A program made the position numbers and the translations under genes. DNA of 64,000 nt, taken from contig JAQFVV010012420.1 in the NCBI GenBank assembly GCA_028023455.1, positions 6,963,194 through 7,027,193 of the forward strand, in the 5' to 3' direction. How positions within the stretch are numbered: the stretch's first letter is position 1; each line of letters begins with the position of its first letter. Shown here in pieces: positions 12,572 to 25,810 of this stretch. Source of the DNA: Epiperipatus broadwayi (lineage: Eukaryota > Onychophora > Udeonychophora > Euonychophora > Peripatidae). The notes beneath the pieces were generated by a model, which was not told where the DNA came from, made no database searches, and worked only from the letters and a program-made list of their open reading frames with translations.

Positions 12572-13165
12572 GTCACCTCTTTGAGGAGTGCCAAAGCACA
12601 AAGGAGTTTGGGGGGGTTCCTGACAGAGATATTTTAAATGCTGGTTCTGGTTAAGCATTTATCACAAAGCTTGTTGAGGAATTGGCAATCCTCATTGTTT
12701 ATAACTTACAAGCTTAAGAGAATAGGGTCATGTGATCTTTGACTCTTATTTTGACTATTTATAGTCTCTGCCTTAAGTCTTATGCGATGTTATATTGTTA
12801 AGACTACTAACATATGGTATGGCTGAAGATCTATCAGCCCCATATAGCTATTTGAGTTGGATAGCTGGGTTTGAAGACATGTAGGTGTCTGAAAATTTCA
12901 GATTTTCCACTCAATAGATAACTTTTTGGATAAGTGCTTGGCATTTGGGTTGTTATTTTTAGATCTAGTGTCTGAACCTCTGAGGAGTGCCAAAGCTTGA
13001 AGTGTTGGGGGGGGGGGATTCTTGACAGAGATATTTTAAATGCTGGCTCTGGCTAAGCATTTATCACAAAGCTTGTTGAGGAATTGGAAATCCTCATTGT
13101 TTATAACTTACAAGCTTAAGAGAATAGGGTCATGTGATCTATGTCTCTTATTTTGACTATTTAAT
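12572..13165 (+). mobile_element. Hammerhead-family repeat, family B: one unit plus part of a second
   Basis: Two copies of a ~180-bp segment start near 12583 and 12982, a period of 399 bp. Each begins with a hammerhead-derived core: TTGAGGA or CTGAGGA, then GTGC-CAAA-GCAC (or GCTT), then a damaged GAAA position and a G-rich stem I strand. The DNA between them matches the 59-60 kb array, including the phrases CATATAGCTATTTGAGTTGGATAGCTGG and CTGAAAATTTCAGA in shorter form. This fixes the unit as ~400 bp with one hammerhead per unit. All ribozyme cores here are mutated. The 100-codon minus-strand frame over the left copy is not a gene. I found no target-site duplication at this locus. Confidence 0.7.
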
Positions 13166-14716
13166 ACTATTCAATATTTTGTTAAAAACATTATTATTGT
13201 TAGTAATGTGCTACACTTCTTTTATTTTACTTTTCCAGTTGACTCACTCTACACAATCAAGTTTAACTTTTTGTGTTGCATATTCTTTTTCATGCTCAAA
13301 AAAATACAGACATATGTGCTTTTTTGTGGATCAAGTTCATGTTCTTCTCCATGCTTTAAAAAAATAGAGACATATGTGCTAAATTTTCTTTGGTTTTTAT
13401 TTAAATATTTTTGGTATCTAATTATAGTTGTTATATTAGCTTGAGATTCACTATAATAAATAACAGAATAGCTTGAGTCATTTCATTGAATATCAGAAAT
13501 AGTTGTAAAAATTCTGCCTTATCAATTTTATCTTTTGTGTTATTAATCAGTTTGTAAAATTTTGTTTAAAAGAAGCTGGTTTATGCACTTATTTCAGTTT
13601 AGCAAAATGTATAATTGCATTAAATGTATATTGCATTATAAAAAAATGGGTTAATTTATAAACTAACAAAATTTTTTATTTGTAGTTAAATTTGACTTTA
13701 TCTTAAATTATTCCATTATAATAATTAAATATTTAAATTTGATATATTTCTATTATGAATAATCCAAGCTTTAATATCATATTAGATTTTAATTTAGTAT
13801 TTGTAAGGAAATAGATATGTACATTACATTGAAATATACTGTTAGTTAGTTCATTGCTAACTGAAAAGTGATGCTGAAGTGACTGAGACTGAGAAAGCTG
13901 ATTAGCTGATTATTTTAGTAAGATGTTGAATATAGTAAGTAAATATTACTGATAATTTAATTAGTTTGATTTGCTGAAAGCTTTAAATTGTCCATAATGT
14001 TATCTTCTTTCTAAAATGTTTAGCACTGATCAACTTTTTATAAAATTGAAAATAGACAACTTGAGTTTAAATAAAATTTATTTACATCATCAAACTAGTT
14101 TCATTCATTATATGAATCTTTTCAAGATATCTACTTCTCATTTCTAATTATCACAGAGAAAAAATATTCTACAGTAACTTCTATTGTTCATCATTATAAA
14201 CATAATACATTAAACATAAAATTACATATAAATTAATTGATAAATATAGACTTATTAGTTTCTATTTTCTATTATATAAATCACTGCAAATAAATAATAT
14301 TAATAGATTTGAATAAAATATTACCTGCTTATATTGTTTTTAAACCAATTTTATTTCCTACATTTGAGATATTCTAATATAAGACTGAATAATTATTGGA
14401 TACTAGATGAGATTGCTATTATATATACATCCCAAAATAGTCTTCAGATTGTAATCTTTATCAATGAAAAGTTAAACATAATGTATTTTCATATCCAGCA
14501 CATATTTAATTTCTTTTCATCGATATGAAGACTTATGTTACATTCAATCAATAAAAGTTATGAAATGTTTTAGGAGAAAGATATCATCAATAAGAATAAA
14601 ATAAAAGTCACTAAAATATAGAGTTACTGGCCTAATGCCTGCATGTTTTCAGAATTTTAGGATAATTTTGAATTTTTTGTGGAATCAGATAAAAATGGTT
14701 GTTATATCTTATTTTT
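13166..14716. other. AT-rich non-coding stretch
   Basis: A short imperfect duplication sits at about 13295-13380 (ATACAGACATATGTGCT and ATAGAGACATATGTGCT). Two overlapping small frames on the plus strand in this area are low-complexity and are not supported as genes. Confidence 0.5.
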
Positions 14717-14775
14717 CCCACCCTTTTTTTTAAGTGTAGTGCCTTCCCACCACCCTTTTTTAAGTGTAGTGCCTT
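14717..14775 (+). repeat. Short tandem duplication, two ~30-bp units
   Basis: The unit CCCACC, a T run, then AAGTGTAGTGCCTT occurs twice in a row with only a C run and T run length change. It looks recent. Confidence 0.8.
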
Positions 14776-17700
14776 AGGCGATTTATTTTTTTGAAAACTG
14801 TGTGTTTCTAGTCGATGTTATTTATCACTTGCATGTGCCAGCAGTGTTTTTGGGTGTTTTCAAATTCAAAATGGCCACCGAGCATGTACTATATCAGCAA
14901 GTACAGAAATTATGAATGCAACAGATAAATCTGTGAAGAAGAAAAAAGATCGCCTAAATAATAAAATAGAAAAAGTAATTAAAAACAATGCAAAATTCAC
15001 AAAGACATAAAGGTCTTTATGAAATTAATGAATAGAAAGTGAATATTTTGAGACAAATTAAAAATGATGATTAAAAATTTTATTACATGCCAAAAAGATA
15101 AACCAACATAATACTTCAAATCCACACTAAATATAAATAAGCTTGATTTACAAAGGAACAAAATATTGAGTAAACATCTTTAACTAAAAGCAAGAATATT
15201 TTAGGTAAGATTAAATACATGCTACTTGCCATCTCCCTCTCTGTATGAGTAAGTTTTTTGGTCAGATGTAAAGCAAAGCTATATTCTATGATTGAAAAAT
15301 GGCTGTGAAAAAAGTTAAAAATGTGATACAAAAATAATTCAGTGGCTTTTAATATAAAAATGAATTTTGAAATCGTTTTGATAATTGAATAAGTTTGTGT
15401 CTCACTTTCACATCTCTGATTCTGAATAATAATATAATGCTTAAAGTAATATAAAATCATTGCTTAATATCATTAAGGTTGAGTGTGTACCTTGAAAAAA
15501 GCAATGTAGTACAATTAAAAAAATGGCATTTCAGCAATCAAGCTATTTTGTGTTTCTGTTTTACAAATGTTGCTAAGATAGGTACTTCTAAGATAGACCA
15601 GCAATTCTAAAACTAAAGAAATTAGATATATTTCTCTATTAAATCTTAATAATTACTGGTACAAAAATTTTAAAAAAAATAATTTTCTTGATTTTGCCTA
15701 TGCTTAACATTCCAAATGAGTCATCCAAACACAATCAGGTTTTAAAAAGTGCCTAATAAATTTTTTTCTCTGTACCAATAAGTTTTCAGATCATAAAAAT
15801 ATAAAATTATTTAAGAATTATGATTCAACACTTAAATTAAACAAAACTTAAAGTATATTTAAATTTCATGACCAACATTTACATTTTCTAAGTATTAAAA
15901 ATAACTATTTACTGATAATATTTATACATTTCTGAACAATTTTTCATATTCTATAAAATAGTTATGGTAAATAGAACAAGACCTATCACATGCTGTTAAA
16001 TTTAGAGATAATAGTAATAATTGATCAAAATAGGCAAAATTCTGATGTAGAGATAATTACATGTGACTATTAATCACATGATTATATTTCCCCTATTAGA
16101 AACTTTATGAATTGCAACCCAAGTAAAAATGCTAATGGTATTTAATACCAATTAACAAGCATACAAAACATTTAGTTTGATGAAAGTTAATAGTCATTTA
16201 TAACAAAGTTTTATCCAATTTGATTCAAATATAGATTCTATATTAAATCATATTAAGCTTTGTAATTGGTAGCAAAAATTCCTATGTGCTATGGTAAAAA
16301 AAACTTAGAATAAATGCATTTTAAGTCAAGCTTAGTGCTTTTGAAGCCTACTTATGGCCTCATATTCATAGTACTGACTGTGTTAAGTATGGAGGTGCAT
16401 TTATATATATGCAATAAGTTTACTCAAAGTTTATTCAAATATATTTAGATTATATGGCCCATTTTTACATATACAATAGTATTATTATAAATATATTATT
16501 CTGAGTAATTCATTACTTTATGAAGATTAATATAAAAATTTAATCTTATCTGCATTTCATTTGTACTTTCATTACTTGCAAAATTTTATTGAACTAAAAT
16601 GTATAAATAATAGAGTACTTTTTACACCAATTTCCTTGTGAAGAAGTACTCATGGCATTTTATAAAAGTTATATAATCTACCTGCTTTAGAAATTTTAGA
16701 CAAGAGGTGTAGATCAATCTAAGAAAATATGGCCTGCATAAAGAAAAATACAAACAAAAATTCAGATAAGTAGGCAGATGTTCCACCCTCTATCATACAA
16801 GATAAAAATATAACATTTAGGATATTTTGTTATTAATGTTAATAAACATGGAACTTCTTATGTGAAATTATTTTCAAATACAACTGTAGATTAAGTGAAG
16901 TGATCTATTTCTGAAAGTAAAAAAAAGAATGATCAGCAAATAACTGAGTTCTTTTAAACACAAATACTCTAAGAGGCAATTAGAAAAATAAATATTTAAG
17001 AAGTATCTTCATTTTTTTTAAACAGTTGAAATCTAATTTTGCTTACTGTTTGGATAGTAATTATTAATGATACTTATTAGAACCAATGATCTTATCTATC
17101 TAATTAGATGGGTTATGAGATTAACTTATTATTTTTTTAAACTAAAAGACACAATTTGTAATTTTCTATAAATTAAATAGAAAAGTTTATTTATGAAGAT
17201 AAATAGGTGATGCTTATTTAGATGATGAATAAAGTAATTCTATTTTTGATGCTAAAGTGTAAATTCAAAAGCAAGTATAATTAGCATTAGTGCTATATAA
17301 ACTATAATCCTGCTAAATTCAGATTATAAATAAAAGAAAATTATCTTCTAAGCTGATAAATGAAATTGTAAAGTCTTTTTTAAGTCATCTACTTTAATAA
17401 AAACTTCTTGGTTTTCTCTAGTATTTATATCTAGATAAAAGAAGTTATATTATTGTCTTGTTATACAACCTCGTATTACTTATTTATATTATATTTCAAA
17501 TAATACATAGATATTAATTAAATATTAATTAAAATTGGAGATGTAATTGTTTATAAATGACATCAGATACTTTATTGATATTTTTTGTGACCTTTAACAA
17601 AAAGAAATTAATATATTTTTATAGTAGGGGTATAATGATAAAACCTCATCAGTTAGGTTTATCAAGTGTAATCAAACCATTAACTATAATTTATCAAAGA

Positions 17701-18502
17701 GATAGCAAAAATGATATGGATAAAAAAATTGTAGTTAGGGAACTCATTACAAATTTTAGATAAGAATTATTGGTACTTAGGTATTAGCCCTGCAACATAT
17801 ATTAGACCTGCTGTGCCTTTTCACATTCATATCAATACACTGATAACTTTTTAATCTTGTGATTTGACCAAATAACATGTATACTTGGATCTTGTACAAA
17901 CTTAAAATGATAAATTTGTCAAAATGGACCATGTGTATATAACATTTTCACAAAGTTTATAAAGTTATTGACAGACTGAATACGTATGTGAAACGATATA
18001 GCCTATCTAAAACATGTTATAAAACTAATATGTGACAGAAATTGCATTGGATTCAATCTAACAATACTAAAAATATTAATTTCTAACAATAGTAAAAATA
18101 TGAATATCACCAAAAAATCTATGACATGAAATATACATGCCATTATGCAATTCCCAAATGTTACTTTGAATACGGACAAAACAATCACTAAATTACAAAA
18201 ATACTCTAAAATATTCCTCAAAAACCTAAAATATACGCATATAGTACTTTCAGTATAATATTAATAACTATTATTTATGGAAAGGTGTATATATATAAAA
18301 ATTGTAGTCAGGGAAATCTTAAAAAAATTAGCTAAGAATTATTTAATAATTATTATTCATGAAAATATGTATACATATAAAATACAATTTAGATCTTATA
18401 ATTCAAAATATTTAAAAAAAAAATTATAGCAGTTGCTTTTCTATGTCTCAAATATATATACTAATAATGTATTCCTGGAGGTTTGTGATGATGGTGTTCT
18501 AG
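14776..18502. other. Long AT-rich stretch without recognised features
   Basis: About 3.7 kb contain no supported gene, RNA or repeat. The 114-codon minus-strand frame at 15116-15460 has AT-driven composition and no motif I can name, so it is left out. Old decayed transposons could be hidden here. Confidence 0.5.
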
Positions 18503-18587
18503 CTGTATTTTTATAGTGGACTATTTTCATCATCTAATATGTGTGTTGAATGTCTTTAGAAAAGTTTGATTTTATTTTAAATATTCC

Positions 18588-18665
18588 AGGATGGCTCAGT
18601 TGGTTAGAGCGTTACCTTAAAATTCAATAATCAAGAATCTAAGGACCCAGGTTCGAATCCCAAGC
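18588..18665 (+). other. tRNA-like sequence (SINE head), not a functional tRNA
   Basis: TGGCTCAGTTGGTTAGAGCG (18594-18613) is an excellent D-arm and A box; GGTTCGAATCC (18650-18660) is a perfect B box. An anticodon-like stem CCTTA/TAAGG encloses about 20 nt, too long without an intron. The T stem does not pair and no acceptor stem can be drawn. It is therefore tRNA-derived but not a usable tRNA. It could still provide an internal pol III promoter. Confidence 0.75.
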
Positions 18666-18696
18666 TATTACTGTCACTGGTCATGCCAGTAACACC

Positions 18697-18737
18697 TGAA
18701 GAAGAGAGGAGAAAACTACCTCTCAAACATTGTGCAT
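18697..18737 (+). other. Hammerhead-like motif downstream of the tRNA-like head
   Basis: CTGAAGA is followed by a strong stem (GAGAGG with CCTCTC, nine-base loop) and then AAAC. A hammerhead would have GAAAC at this point; the G is missing, and I cannot pair stem I. A tRNA-head SINE followed by a hammerhead is a known arrangement in schistosome Sm-alpha elements, so this may be a damaged analogue. Weak evidence. Confidence 0.3.
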
Positions 18738-18885
18738 ATACTAACCTGTTTGCTGTGATATTACTAACAGTTAGTGCATATACTAACCTGATTGTTGTAA
18801 TATTACTAACAGTTGTTTGCTGTGATATTACTAACAGTTGGTGCATATATTAACCTGTTTGCTGTGATATTACTAACAGTTGAAT
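18729..18885 (+). repeat. Minisatellite, four irregular units
   Basis: The units combine GTGCATATACTAACCTG and TTTGCTGTGATATTACTAAC with AGTT linkers. They recur near 18731, 18774, 18813 and 18840 with partial units between. It lies inside the TIR element. Confidence 0.75.
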
Positions 18886-18976
18886 GCATTTGGAATATTT
18901 AAAATAAAATCAAACTTTTCTTAAGACATTCAACACACATATTAGATGATGGAAATAGTCCAATATAAAAATACAG

Positions 18977-19486
18977 ATATACAAATAAGTCTTTGAGGGA
19001 GATTTCAGCTAAAATTTCTATTTGTAAATTTACTTTCAAATTTTTTTTTTTTTTACTTTCAAAAATATTTGTAAATTTATTTCAAAATTTTGCCATTTTT
19101 TTTAAAAAATTAAATGTGTATTGTAAAAGTGCGATCACAGTATCCACACACACACATACGAATCGATAGAATAATTTTACTTAATAAAATAAATGTCAAA
19201 TTTTTATTTTTAAAAAGTAAACTTTATAAATAAATTTCTTATTTTTTGTATAATATTATTTTAAAACTTTGTAGAACAAAGCCTAATCTGCAAGGTTTTA
19301 AATTTTAATCTGTTGTAATAAAAAGTTAAGCATTGTAGCAAAAGTAATTAGAATTAGTATTAACATATTAGATTATCTGGAATTATTTTTAATTAATGCT
19401 TATTCTAGATGTTCCAAGAAAACAGGTGGGCAAACAAAAAAACTGGAGACATATATAAGCTAAAAAATTTTAGTGCATTCATTCAC
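18977..19486. other. AT-rich non-coding stretch
   Basis: It contains T runs near 19040, a short CA run near 19147 and nothing else that I can support. Confidence 0.55.
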
Positions 19487-19499
19487 TTTTCTTCAATTG

Positions 19500-19742
19500 T
19501 CACATGATCACATCTCCAATACTAGCACATAATTGTTTATAAACAAAGCAAAACAAAGCTCCATATAGTAGTGCCACCTGTGCTAAACAGAGTAATCAAT
19601 GGATGCCAGAAGGCTTGTGCATAAAATCCCTATCTAATGCCTACTCATCCAATATCCCCAGACTAGTTTCTGGCTTGTGACATCCATTGATTACTCTGTT
19701 TAGCACAGGTGGCACTACTATATGGAGTTTTGCTTTGCTTTG
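19500..19742 (-). mobile_element. Hammerhead retrozyme-like element, family A copy 2 (inverted)
   Basis: This 243-bp element is flanked by the perfect 13-bp repeat TTTTCTTCAATTG at 19487-19499 and 19743-19755. From the left end TCACATGATC it matches family A in reverse, up to the 3' half of the hammerhead (GAAA, C, TA, GTC and stem I strand TGGGG, minus strand, about 19667-19677). It then switches to the opposite orientation, and the remaining arm is 5'-truncated. The ribozyme lacks its CUGAUGA half, so it cannot cleave. The shared left terminus and the variable right junction are those expected from a 5'-inverted reverse-transcribed copy (inference). Confidence 0.82.
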
Positions 19743-19756
19743 TTTTCTTCAATTGC

Positions 19757-19838
19757 TTGGTGAATGCAGATTATTATTATTATTATTATACATTTTTGGT
19801 GAATGCAGATTATTATTATTATTATTATACATTTTTGA
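19757..19838 (+). repeat. Tandem duplication with (ATT)n
   Basis: A ~41-bp unit, TGGTGAATGCAG followed by about six TTA repeats and TACATTTT, occurs twice in tandem directly beyond the target-site duplication of the neighbouring element. Confidence 0.85.
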
Positions 19839-22800
19839 TTATTAAAAATTCCAGTTATCTCACCACTCGTTACTATTAAATTTTGCAATCTATAGTGGTT
19901 ACTGCAAAATATGTAATTAATATTTTATAACAGAAGCTTGTGGTGTTGCCAGAATAGTTTTTGCTTCAGCACAGGGGGGATACTTCATGATCTGTCTGAA
20001 TGTCACTCTATATGAGCCACTAAGATGGCTCTGGTCATAGTTAGGTATGCCCAATTCGGGTGATTGAGAGCCAAAGGATCAGCCTCCTACAATTGTCAGA
20101 AGACTGGAGAATGTGTATTTTTTCTCTGCTCATGCTTTGTCAAGTAAAGATACTGAACTCTTAATTTTAAAGAAATGACAAGACTCTTGAAAAGAGTGCA
20201 TTGTTGGTCAAACTGCCTGACTGCTCATCATGACTCAAGAACATTTTATTTATTTTTTCACTTTGTATTTTTTTTACTGTTTATTTTTGTATTCAAAGGC
20301 AATAAATTTACTTTTAAAGTAATATTTTATAACTTTAAGAATGCTGCTAAATAAATCGATAAAAGAATTGTTCAAATTAAACGAAGTTTAAATATAATAG
20401 AGAGATGTATATATTAATTAATTGTATAGAACTTAAAATTTATTTTATATGGAAATAAATTCCTAATAAGTTAATTGTATAGATTTTAATACTTAGATTA
20501 TACTAAATAAATTTCTAAGAGAGTAATTAATTGTAGAAATCTTAAAATGCACCTTATATGGAAATAAATTCGTAAGAGAAATTTATTTGTATGATAACAA
20601 ATGCTAAATCTAATTACTCCACAAAAGATAAGATAAAACAAAAGAAGAGGGAGGATATAAAAAGCTAAAGAAAAAGAACTGTGAGCGTTTTCTGTGGTAG
20701 TGGTTACTGGCATTATGTCCACAAGTTGAAGAGCAGTGAAAATCATCATTGAAGGATTCCGTTGCCAGGATCTTGGCTTTTGTAGGTGAGCAAGCCAATT
20801 AAGACTTTTAGCAGACCGTTTTGGTCTTATTATTATTTTGAATACCTCAAGAGGCTCGTCGATGATTGCGTTGTAAAGACTATATATGTTAGTGAAGGTA
20901 AGTGAATAATAGATTAGACCTAAACTGTATAAACTTTAATTCAGTAGTTAAATTGTAAAATTAGGTTCGTTCAAATGCGAACTTTATATTTATGTTTAGT
21001 AACTTTTTAGAGATGTTTAGTAACTTTTTAATTGTTAATAAATTATTATTGCTACATATATATATGTTTCTGGCTGTCGAGTTAATTATATATCTTGTTT
21101 GCTGGTCACTCGGTCATAGTCAGGGACAAAGCATTTACCTGCAATTATCGTGTGATATGGATCTGTTTAAAAGAAACTGAGAAGTCACCAGAAAAATGAA
21201 AGAATCAATCATTTCCAGTATTTTTATTGATAGTATGTGTGGCTAAAGGTTACCATTCTTTTCTGGCATAACTTCAATTACCAGCTTGGTATAAAACTAC
21301 TGACCCAACTGGTCTGCTGTTGTGCTGATCAACAAACTGGACATTGAAGCTTCTCTCAACTATCCGCTAAAAGAATGACATCACTCGTTTGAACCTTCAA
21401 TTAAAGTACATATTTCCAAAATCAAATGTCTGCAGCATTAAGTTTCCTGGTAAAATGTAAAAACGTTATTTATACTCAGTAATCTAATCTTTAGTCATGG
21501 TAGTTTGGTAAACAAATGTTTAATATGAAATCATTTCCGTGTTAAGTAACTTTATTTCTAATATATATAGTTATTATAATATTTTCATGCTTTTCATTAA
21601 TTTCTCTCTATGAATGAGTTATTAATTTTTTTTTTTTTGTAATTTACTTTTTAAAAAAAATTGTCTCAAACTTTTTTGTAAAATTTTATATAAATACTTA
21701 TTTATAAATCATTATTTACAATTTTTTTTTTTTAATTTAAGAAATAGATAAAGTTTAGTATTATAGTCCGAGAATTACTTCTTTTGATTCTCCATTATTT
21801 TAATTTTTTAATTAATTCATAAAATTGTTTAATGACTTTAGTTAAGTATTCTATACAAATACGCATTTATCAATCGTTAGATCTAAGAAACAGTTTATTG
21901 GTTTAAATATTTAATTTGTGTGATTGGCTTGAACTTGATGAAAATATCTGACATTATTGTTTTTAGTAGAGTAAATGAAAACTGTGTGTATGAGATACAT
22001 AATTGTCCATATTTATAATTTCCAAGATCTATCAGAGTCTTTATTATATTTATTTTTGGCAGCTATATCTCTGTCCAAAGAGTGATATATATAATGTCAG
22101 TAAATATATATTTTTAAATAGGAGTCTCTTTAGCTCTCTCTGGTTAAGCTTTAGTATGGCTACCAGTGCCTTCCATTTTATCACCGCTATATTCAACATG
22201 AATCTTTCTAAATCTCTGCCAGCAAAGTCTCCAACAAGCTACATTCTGGCAATGTTGAGAGATACCATATTACTTACCATTGATAGGACAATCAGGGTTA
22301 TTATTGCTGAGGTCATCATATGAGGTCATCATATGAATGCTCATGTATTACTTTTATATTATTTGTTTCTTATACTCTGATTACTTTGGACAAGGTTGGC
22401 AAACACGAGTCTAAGTTAAAGTATAAGTTCAGAATTGATGGGAAATATAAAATATTTATATACTTTGATATTATAGTTGATAAAGTGATTGAACTTTTCT
22501 CTTTAAAGAACTTTTGAAGTAAAAAGGTAATAAAGATTTCGTAATTGAATATCGGAAAATTAACTGTTTAAATCATTTAGTTAATAAAACCATTCATAAT
22601 TGAAATTAATCAACTTAAGATTTAATGATTTTTTTCTCTTATGCGTAATATTTTCATTTTAATAATTAATAAATATTATTTTGATTATTTAAATTTGCCT
22701 GCCATTTGTTAGCTGTTATCTATCTATCAATTGCTTATATGCCTCTATTCTAAACTGAGCTACGTCAGGAGCAAATGTATCAAAATATATCCAGATTATC

Positions 22801-23865
22801 ATATATTCATTCACACAAAAAAAAATTTCCAACCTGGTAGACTAATTTGGCAGCACACTCAAATGATTAGGTATATGGTATCTGGTATAATGCATAATGT
22901 TAAAATCACTTTAATTACATATATATATTGGTTAACTTTCCTTAGTTTAATTATAATTAAATTGTATTTAAAAAACAGAATTAATAGAATGTGTATTAGT
23001 TACATATTTGCAGAACTAAATTTAATATTTTTCTTCATAACAATCCTGGTTTTAATTTTACAATTAACAAAACAAAAGTAAAAAAAAAAGCATTATAATT
23101 TAAGATTTGATTAATCTTAGATTTTATGGTATTTTTCATGTGTGTGTGCAAATTTAAAAACAGGAAGTGTTAAAAAAAACAATTAAATCAAATAAAAAGA
23201 AATAGATTGAGCAAGCAATTATAAACTGACCAATAATGGAAGAATAGAAGTTTTTCTAAGAACAGTATGTGGATTATAAATACGTATAAATTAATTAGAC
23301 AGCATCTTCTTTTTTGCATCATAATAATGAAAGAAAAATAGTTTCTGTAAAAAAATATTAACAAACGCTAACACAAATAAAAAATCAAATAATTTTAATC
23401 TAAAATTTTAATCAGTAAAATTATTTTATTATTTCATTTTGCTTTGAATGATTTTGTTATAATTGAAAAAAAAACCCGGTGTAATTAAACAGCATATCCA
23501 AAAATATTTCCAGTGTCTACAAGCATATGCTTGATCTTATGCGTTTATATATATATCTTAAAAGAAAATTGCCCTGGAAACAGTTTGCAATTGTTGATTG
23601 ATATTGGGTTTGTCTAAGTGTTGACTGTTTTTTTTAATGATATATAGTATTGGTATAAAAAGATTAAAACAGGAAATACACATATAAATATGATTAGTAG
23701 ATGTTGGTTCCTATTCTTTTGATGATAATCATCTAAAAGTACAAACAACTATATTGATTTTGATAATCATATAAGCTGAAAATAAAGAAACAATTATCTA
23801 TATAGCTAGGTTATGACAAGTGAACAGGCATATATATATAATAATGGTTGAAGGAGACTCTTTCC
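19839..23865. other. AT-rich stretch with a few higher-GC islands
   Basis: Segments at about 19960-20130, 21180-21440 and 22130-22320 have more balanced composition, but no coding frame, RNA or family is recognisable in them. At 22312-22336 GAGGTCATCATAT is tandemly duplicated. The 106- and 116-codon plus-strand frames near 22003 and 22731 have no motif and are not called. These islands may be decayed transposons or conserved non-coding pieces. Confidence 0.45.
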
Positions 23866-24080
23866 CTATCTGCCATACCAGGGCACCACTAGGCTATTCA
23901 AACTTAGAATATTTATAAAGTATGCAGATACGTACAGGAGAGGTTATACTTTTGTTGAACTGAAAGCCCCAATCACTAATTCTCGGAAGAGCTGAGCTAT
24001 CTCTAACCCTTTTTGATTTTTACAAATATATTATTAATAAAAATATATTTAAGTAAGCTACTGCCAAAATTAATTAAACA
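23866..24080. repeat. Interspersed repeat family R, copy 1
   Basis: It is homologous to 63268-63530. Shared landmarks, in order, are a GGGCACCACTAGGC / GGTGCCATCTAGGC block, an ATTTATAAAGTAKGCAGATACGTA block, a CACTA...AGCT...AG segment and AAGCYACTGCC before an AACA-rich end. No frame is kept. The CTCAG-containing segment hints at a tRNA-like box but is too weak to call a SINE. Confidence 0.65.
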
Positions 24081-25810
24081 AAACATTTTTATTACTACAC
24101 ACACACACACTGAAACAAATTATGAAAACTGAATGAACTACTGAGTAAATTTAAGTATATGCACAGATGGATACGTTTAATACATTTAACATGATTTTAA
24201 TATTTTATTAAACATAAATATGCTACATAGATTACACATTTATATATTCGATTCTTTTAACTCCAGGCTACAAGTTCACATCCAAACCACAGCCAGCTTA
24301 ATGATATACTGATACGATCAATGCAAAGTGAAAATGTTAGCGTAAAATCATGCTGACAGAAATGTGCATCTGTAGCATGATATCATTAAAGAAAGAATAT
24401 CGCTTTACCAGTACAGGAAGGTGCATATGTCTGGCAAGGTAATCATTTGAAATATATATTAGACATGCTCCATAATGGGGGATTGCAGTCTTTGCCATCT
24501 TACTGTCACCAACCAGAGCATAAGGAGATCAATGGCATAAGAAATACATCTACGGCTATGTGATGGCTACACTTTTGGGCCATGCATTCAGTTAGGTATT
24601 ATGCCCTGTATGCTAATGCACATAAGGAAATGAGAATCCAATGTGCCTCCTCAAATTACATTGACATAAATCACTCATACATCCCTCTACCAGCACTGAT
24701 TCAACTACAAAAACAAATAGCCCAAAATTAACCCACTTAAACTAACATAATCTTATGAATCTCTGCAGCCATTTATGCTTATTTTTAAATTATTAATTTT
24801 AAAAAAATTATGAGAATGGAAATAATAATAATAGCAAACATATTAAAAGAAAAATTGAACAAATAATTTAAATTTCTGCTTAATCATATAAAAGACTTTA
24901 TGAGTTGGGTACCATTTAGATAGAGTATTTGAAAAGTTCTTTCTTTCTTTTTTTAAATTATAAAATTCATACTTTCCATGACTGTGGGTTTATTTGAAGT
25001 CCATCTCGGCAGTCACACAACTTTAATCGACGTCCATTTAGTATCAATATTGTTTTTGTGAAGACCAGTGTATTGTTTGCTGCTTTTCAGGAACCATAAC
25101 TCTGGAGGTCACTTCAGCTGGTGCAAATATGGGAAACTAATTTATTGCATGACTCTTACATTTTGAGCTTTGCACTACATGCAAATATGCTTAAATTACA
25201 TAATCAACAAGAGCAATATCAAAGAACAAAACTTCACTTAGCCAAAGTTTTCTTTACTTTTCTTTTATATCATTTTGAACTTCTTATCATCAAATTGCAG
25301 GATCGATCTTGCCTGGCTTCATACTGATCTTATTAGCAATGATGATTTTCTTTGTGGACCATGTGTTCATTCACATTGTTTATTCAGCAATTTACTTTTG
25401 AGTGGAAACATTTAGATTTTATTACTAGTAATTTTTTAATTGATCTCTTGTCTGACTGATCAATTAAATGCCCTCAAGTGCTTGTTTGCTATTATGTCAT
25501 TAATTTCATTAAAAAATCATTTCCATTTTAAGATTTAAAATAATTTTTAACTAGAAAATCAAATTAAAAATAATTTGTAAATAGAAAATAATTAACAGCT
25601 TTTATTTTCTTTTATATTATTTTAAAAAAAACTTTTATCTTTAGATTTTTCCTTACTTTAATAGTTTTCCATCTTGGTTTAAATAAAGTTTTTATTAATA
25701 TTTTTGAAATTCTACTTAAGAGTAATTTTATTTTTAGTTCTTTTTACTTGTTTATTGACAGTGATGTAATAGCATATATGAATCCCATTGCAGTATATAT
25801 ATATATTTAT
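24081..25810. other. AT-rich stretch with microsatellite
   Basis: A (CA)7-type run lies at about 24098-24111. The higher-GC segment at 24260-24700 shows no open frame or family. A polypyrimidine-AG at 25080-25090 could pass for an acceptor site, but no exon can be supported after it. Confidence 0.45.

Larger units (their letters stand above)
18503..18976. mobile_element. TIR element (~474 bp) with tRNA-like insert and minisatellite
   Basis: The ends CTGTATTTTTATA and TATAAAAATACAG begin inverted repeats of about 85 bp (18503-18590 and 18889-18976) that match with few changes. Between them lie a tRNA-like head with A and B boxes, a hammerhead-like CTGAAGA motif near 18701 and a minisatellite. 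A fragment of the same terminal repeat lies at 25998-26056. No transposase is present, so the element is non-autonomous. The mixture is odd: a SINE may have inserted into a MITE, or the inverted flanks may have formed around it. I did not find a convincing target-site duplication. Confidence 0.7.

Noticed and set aside
12356-12658. 100-codon minus-strand frame
   Set aside because: It runs across a non-coding hammerhead-family repeat, is low-complexity at its C-terminus, and the paralogous unit at 12982 does not keep it open.
15116-15460. 114-codon minus-strand frame
   Set aside because: AT-driven composition, no motif and no recognisable neighbours; a frame of this length is expected by chance in this much DNA.
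18588-18665. Functional tRNA gene
   Set aside because: Excellent A and B boxes, but no acceptor stem, unpaired T stem and an oversized anticodon loop.
22003-23081. Plus-strand frames of 106, 65 and 116 codons
   Set aside because: Hydrophobic, AT-rich composition without motifs; frames overlap or abut without any sign of a gene.
25080-25330. Possible host exon after a polypyrimidine-AG
   Set aside because: The 68-codon frame there has no recognisable domain, no matching donor site and no other exons nearby.
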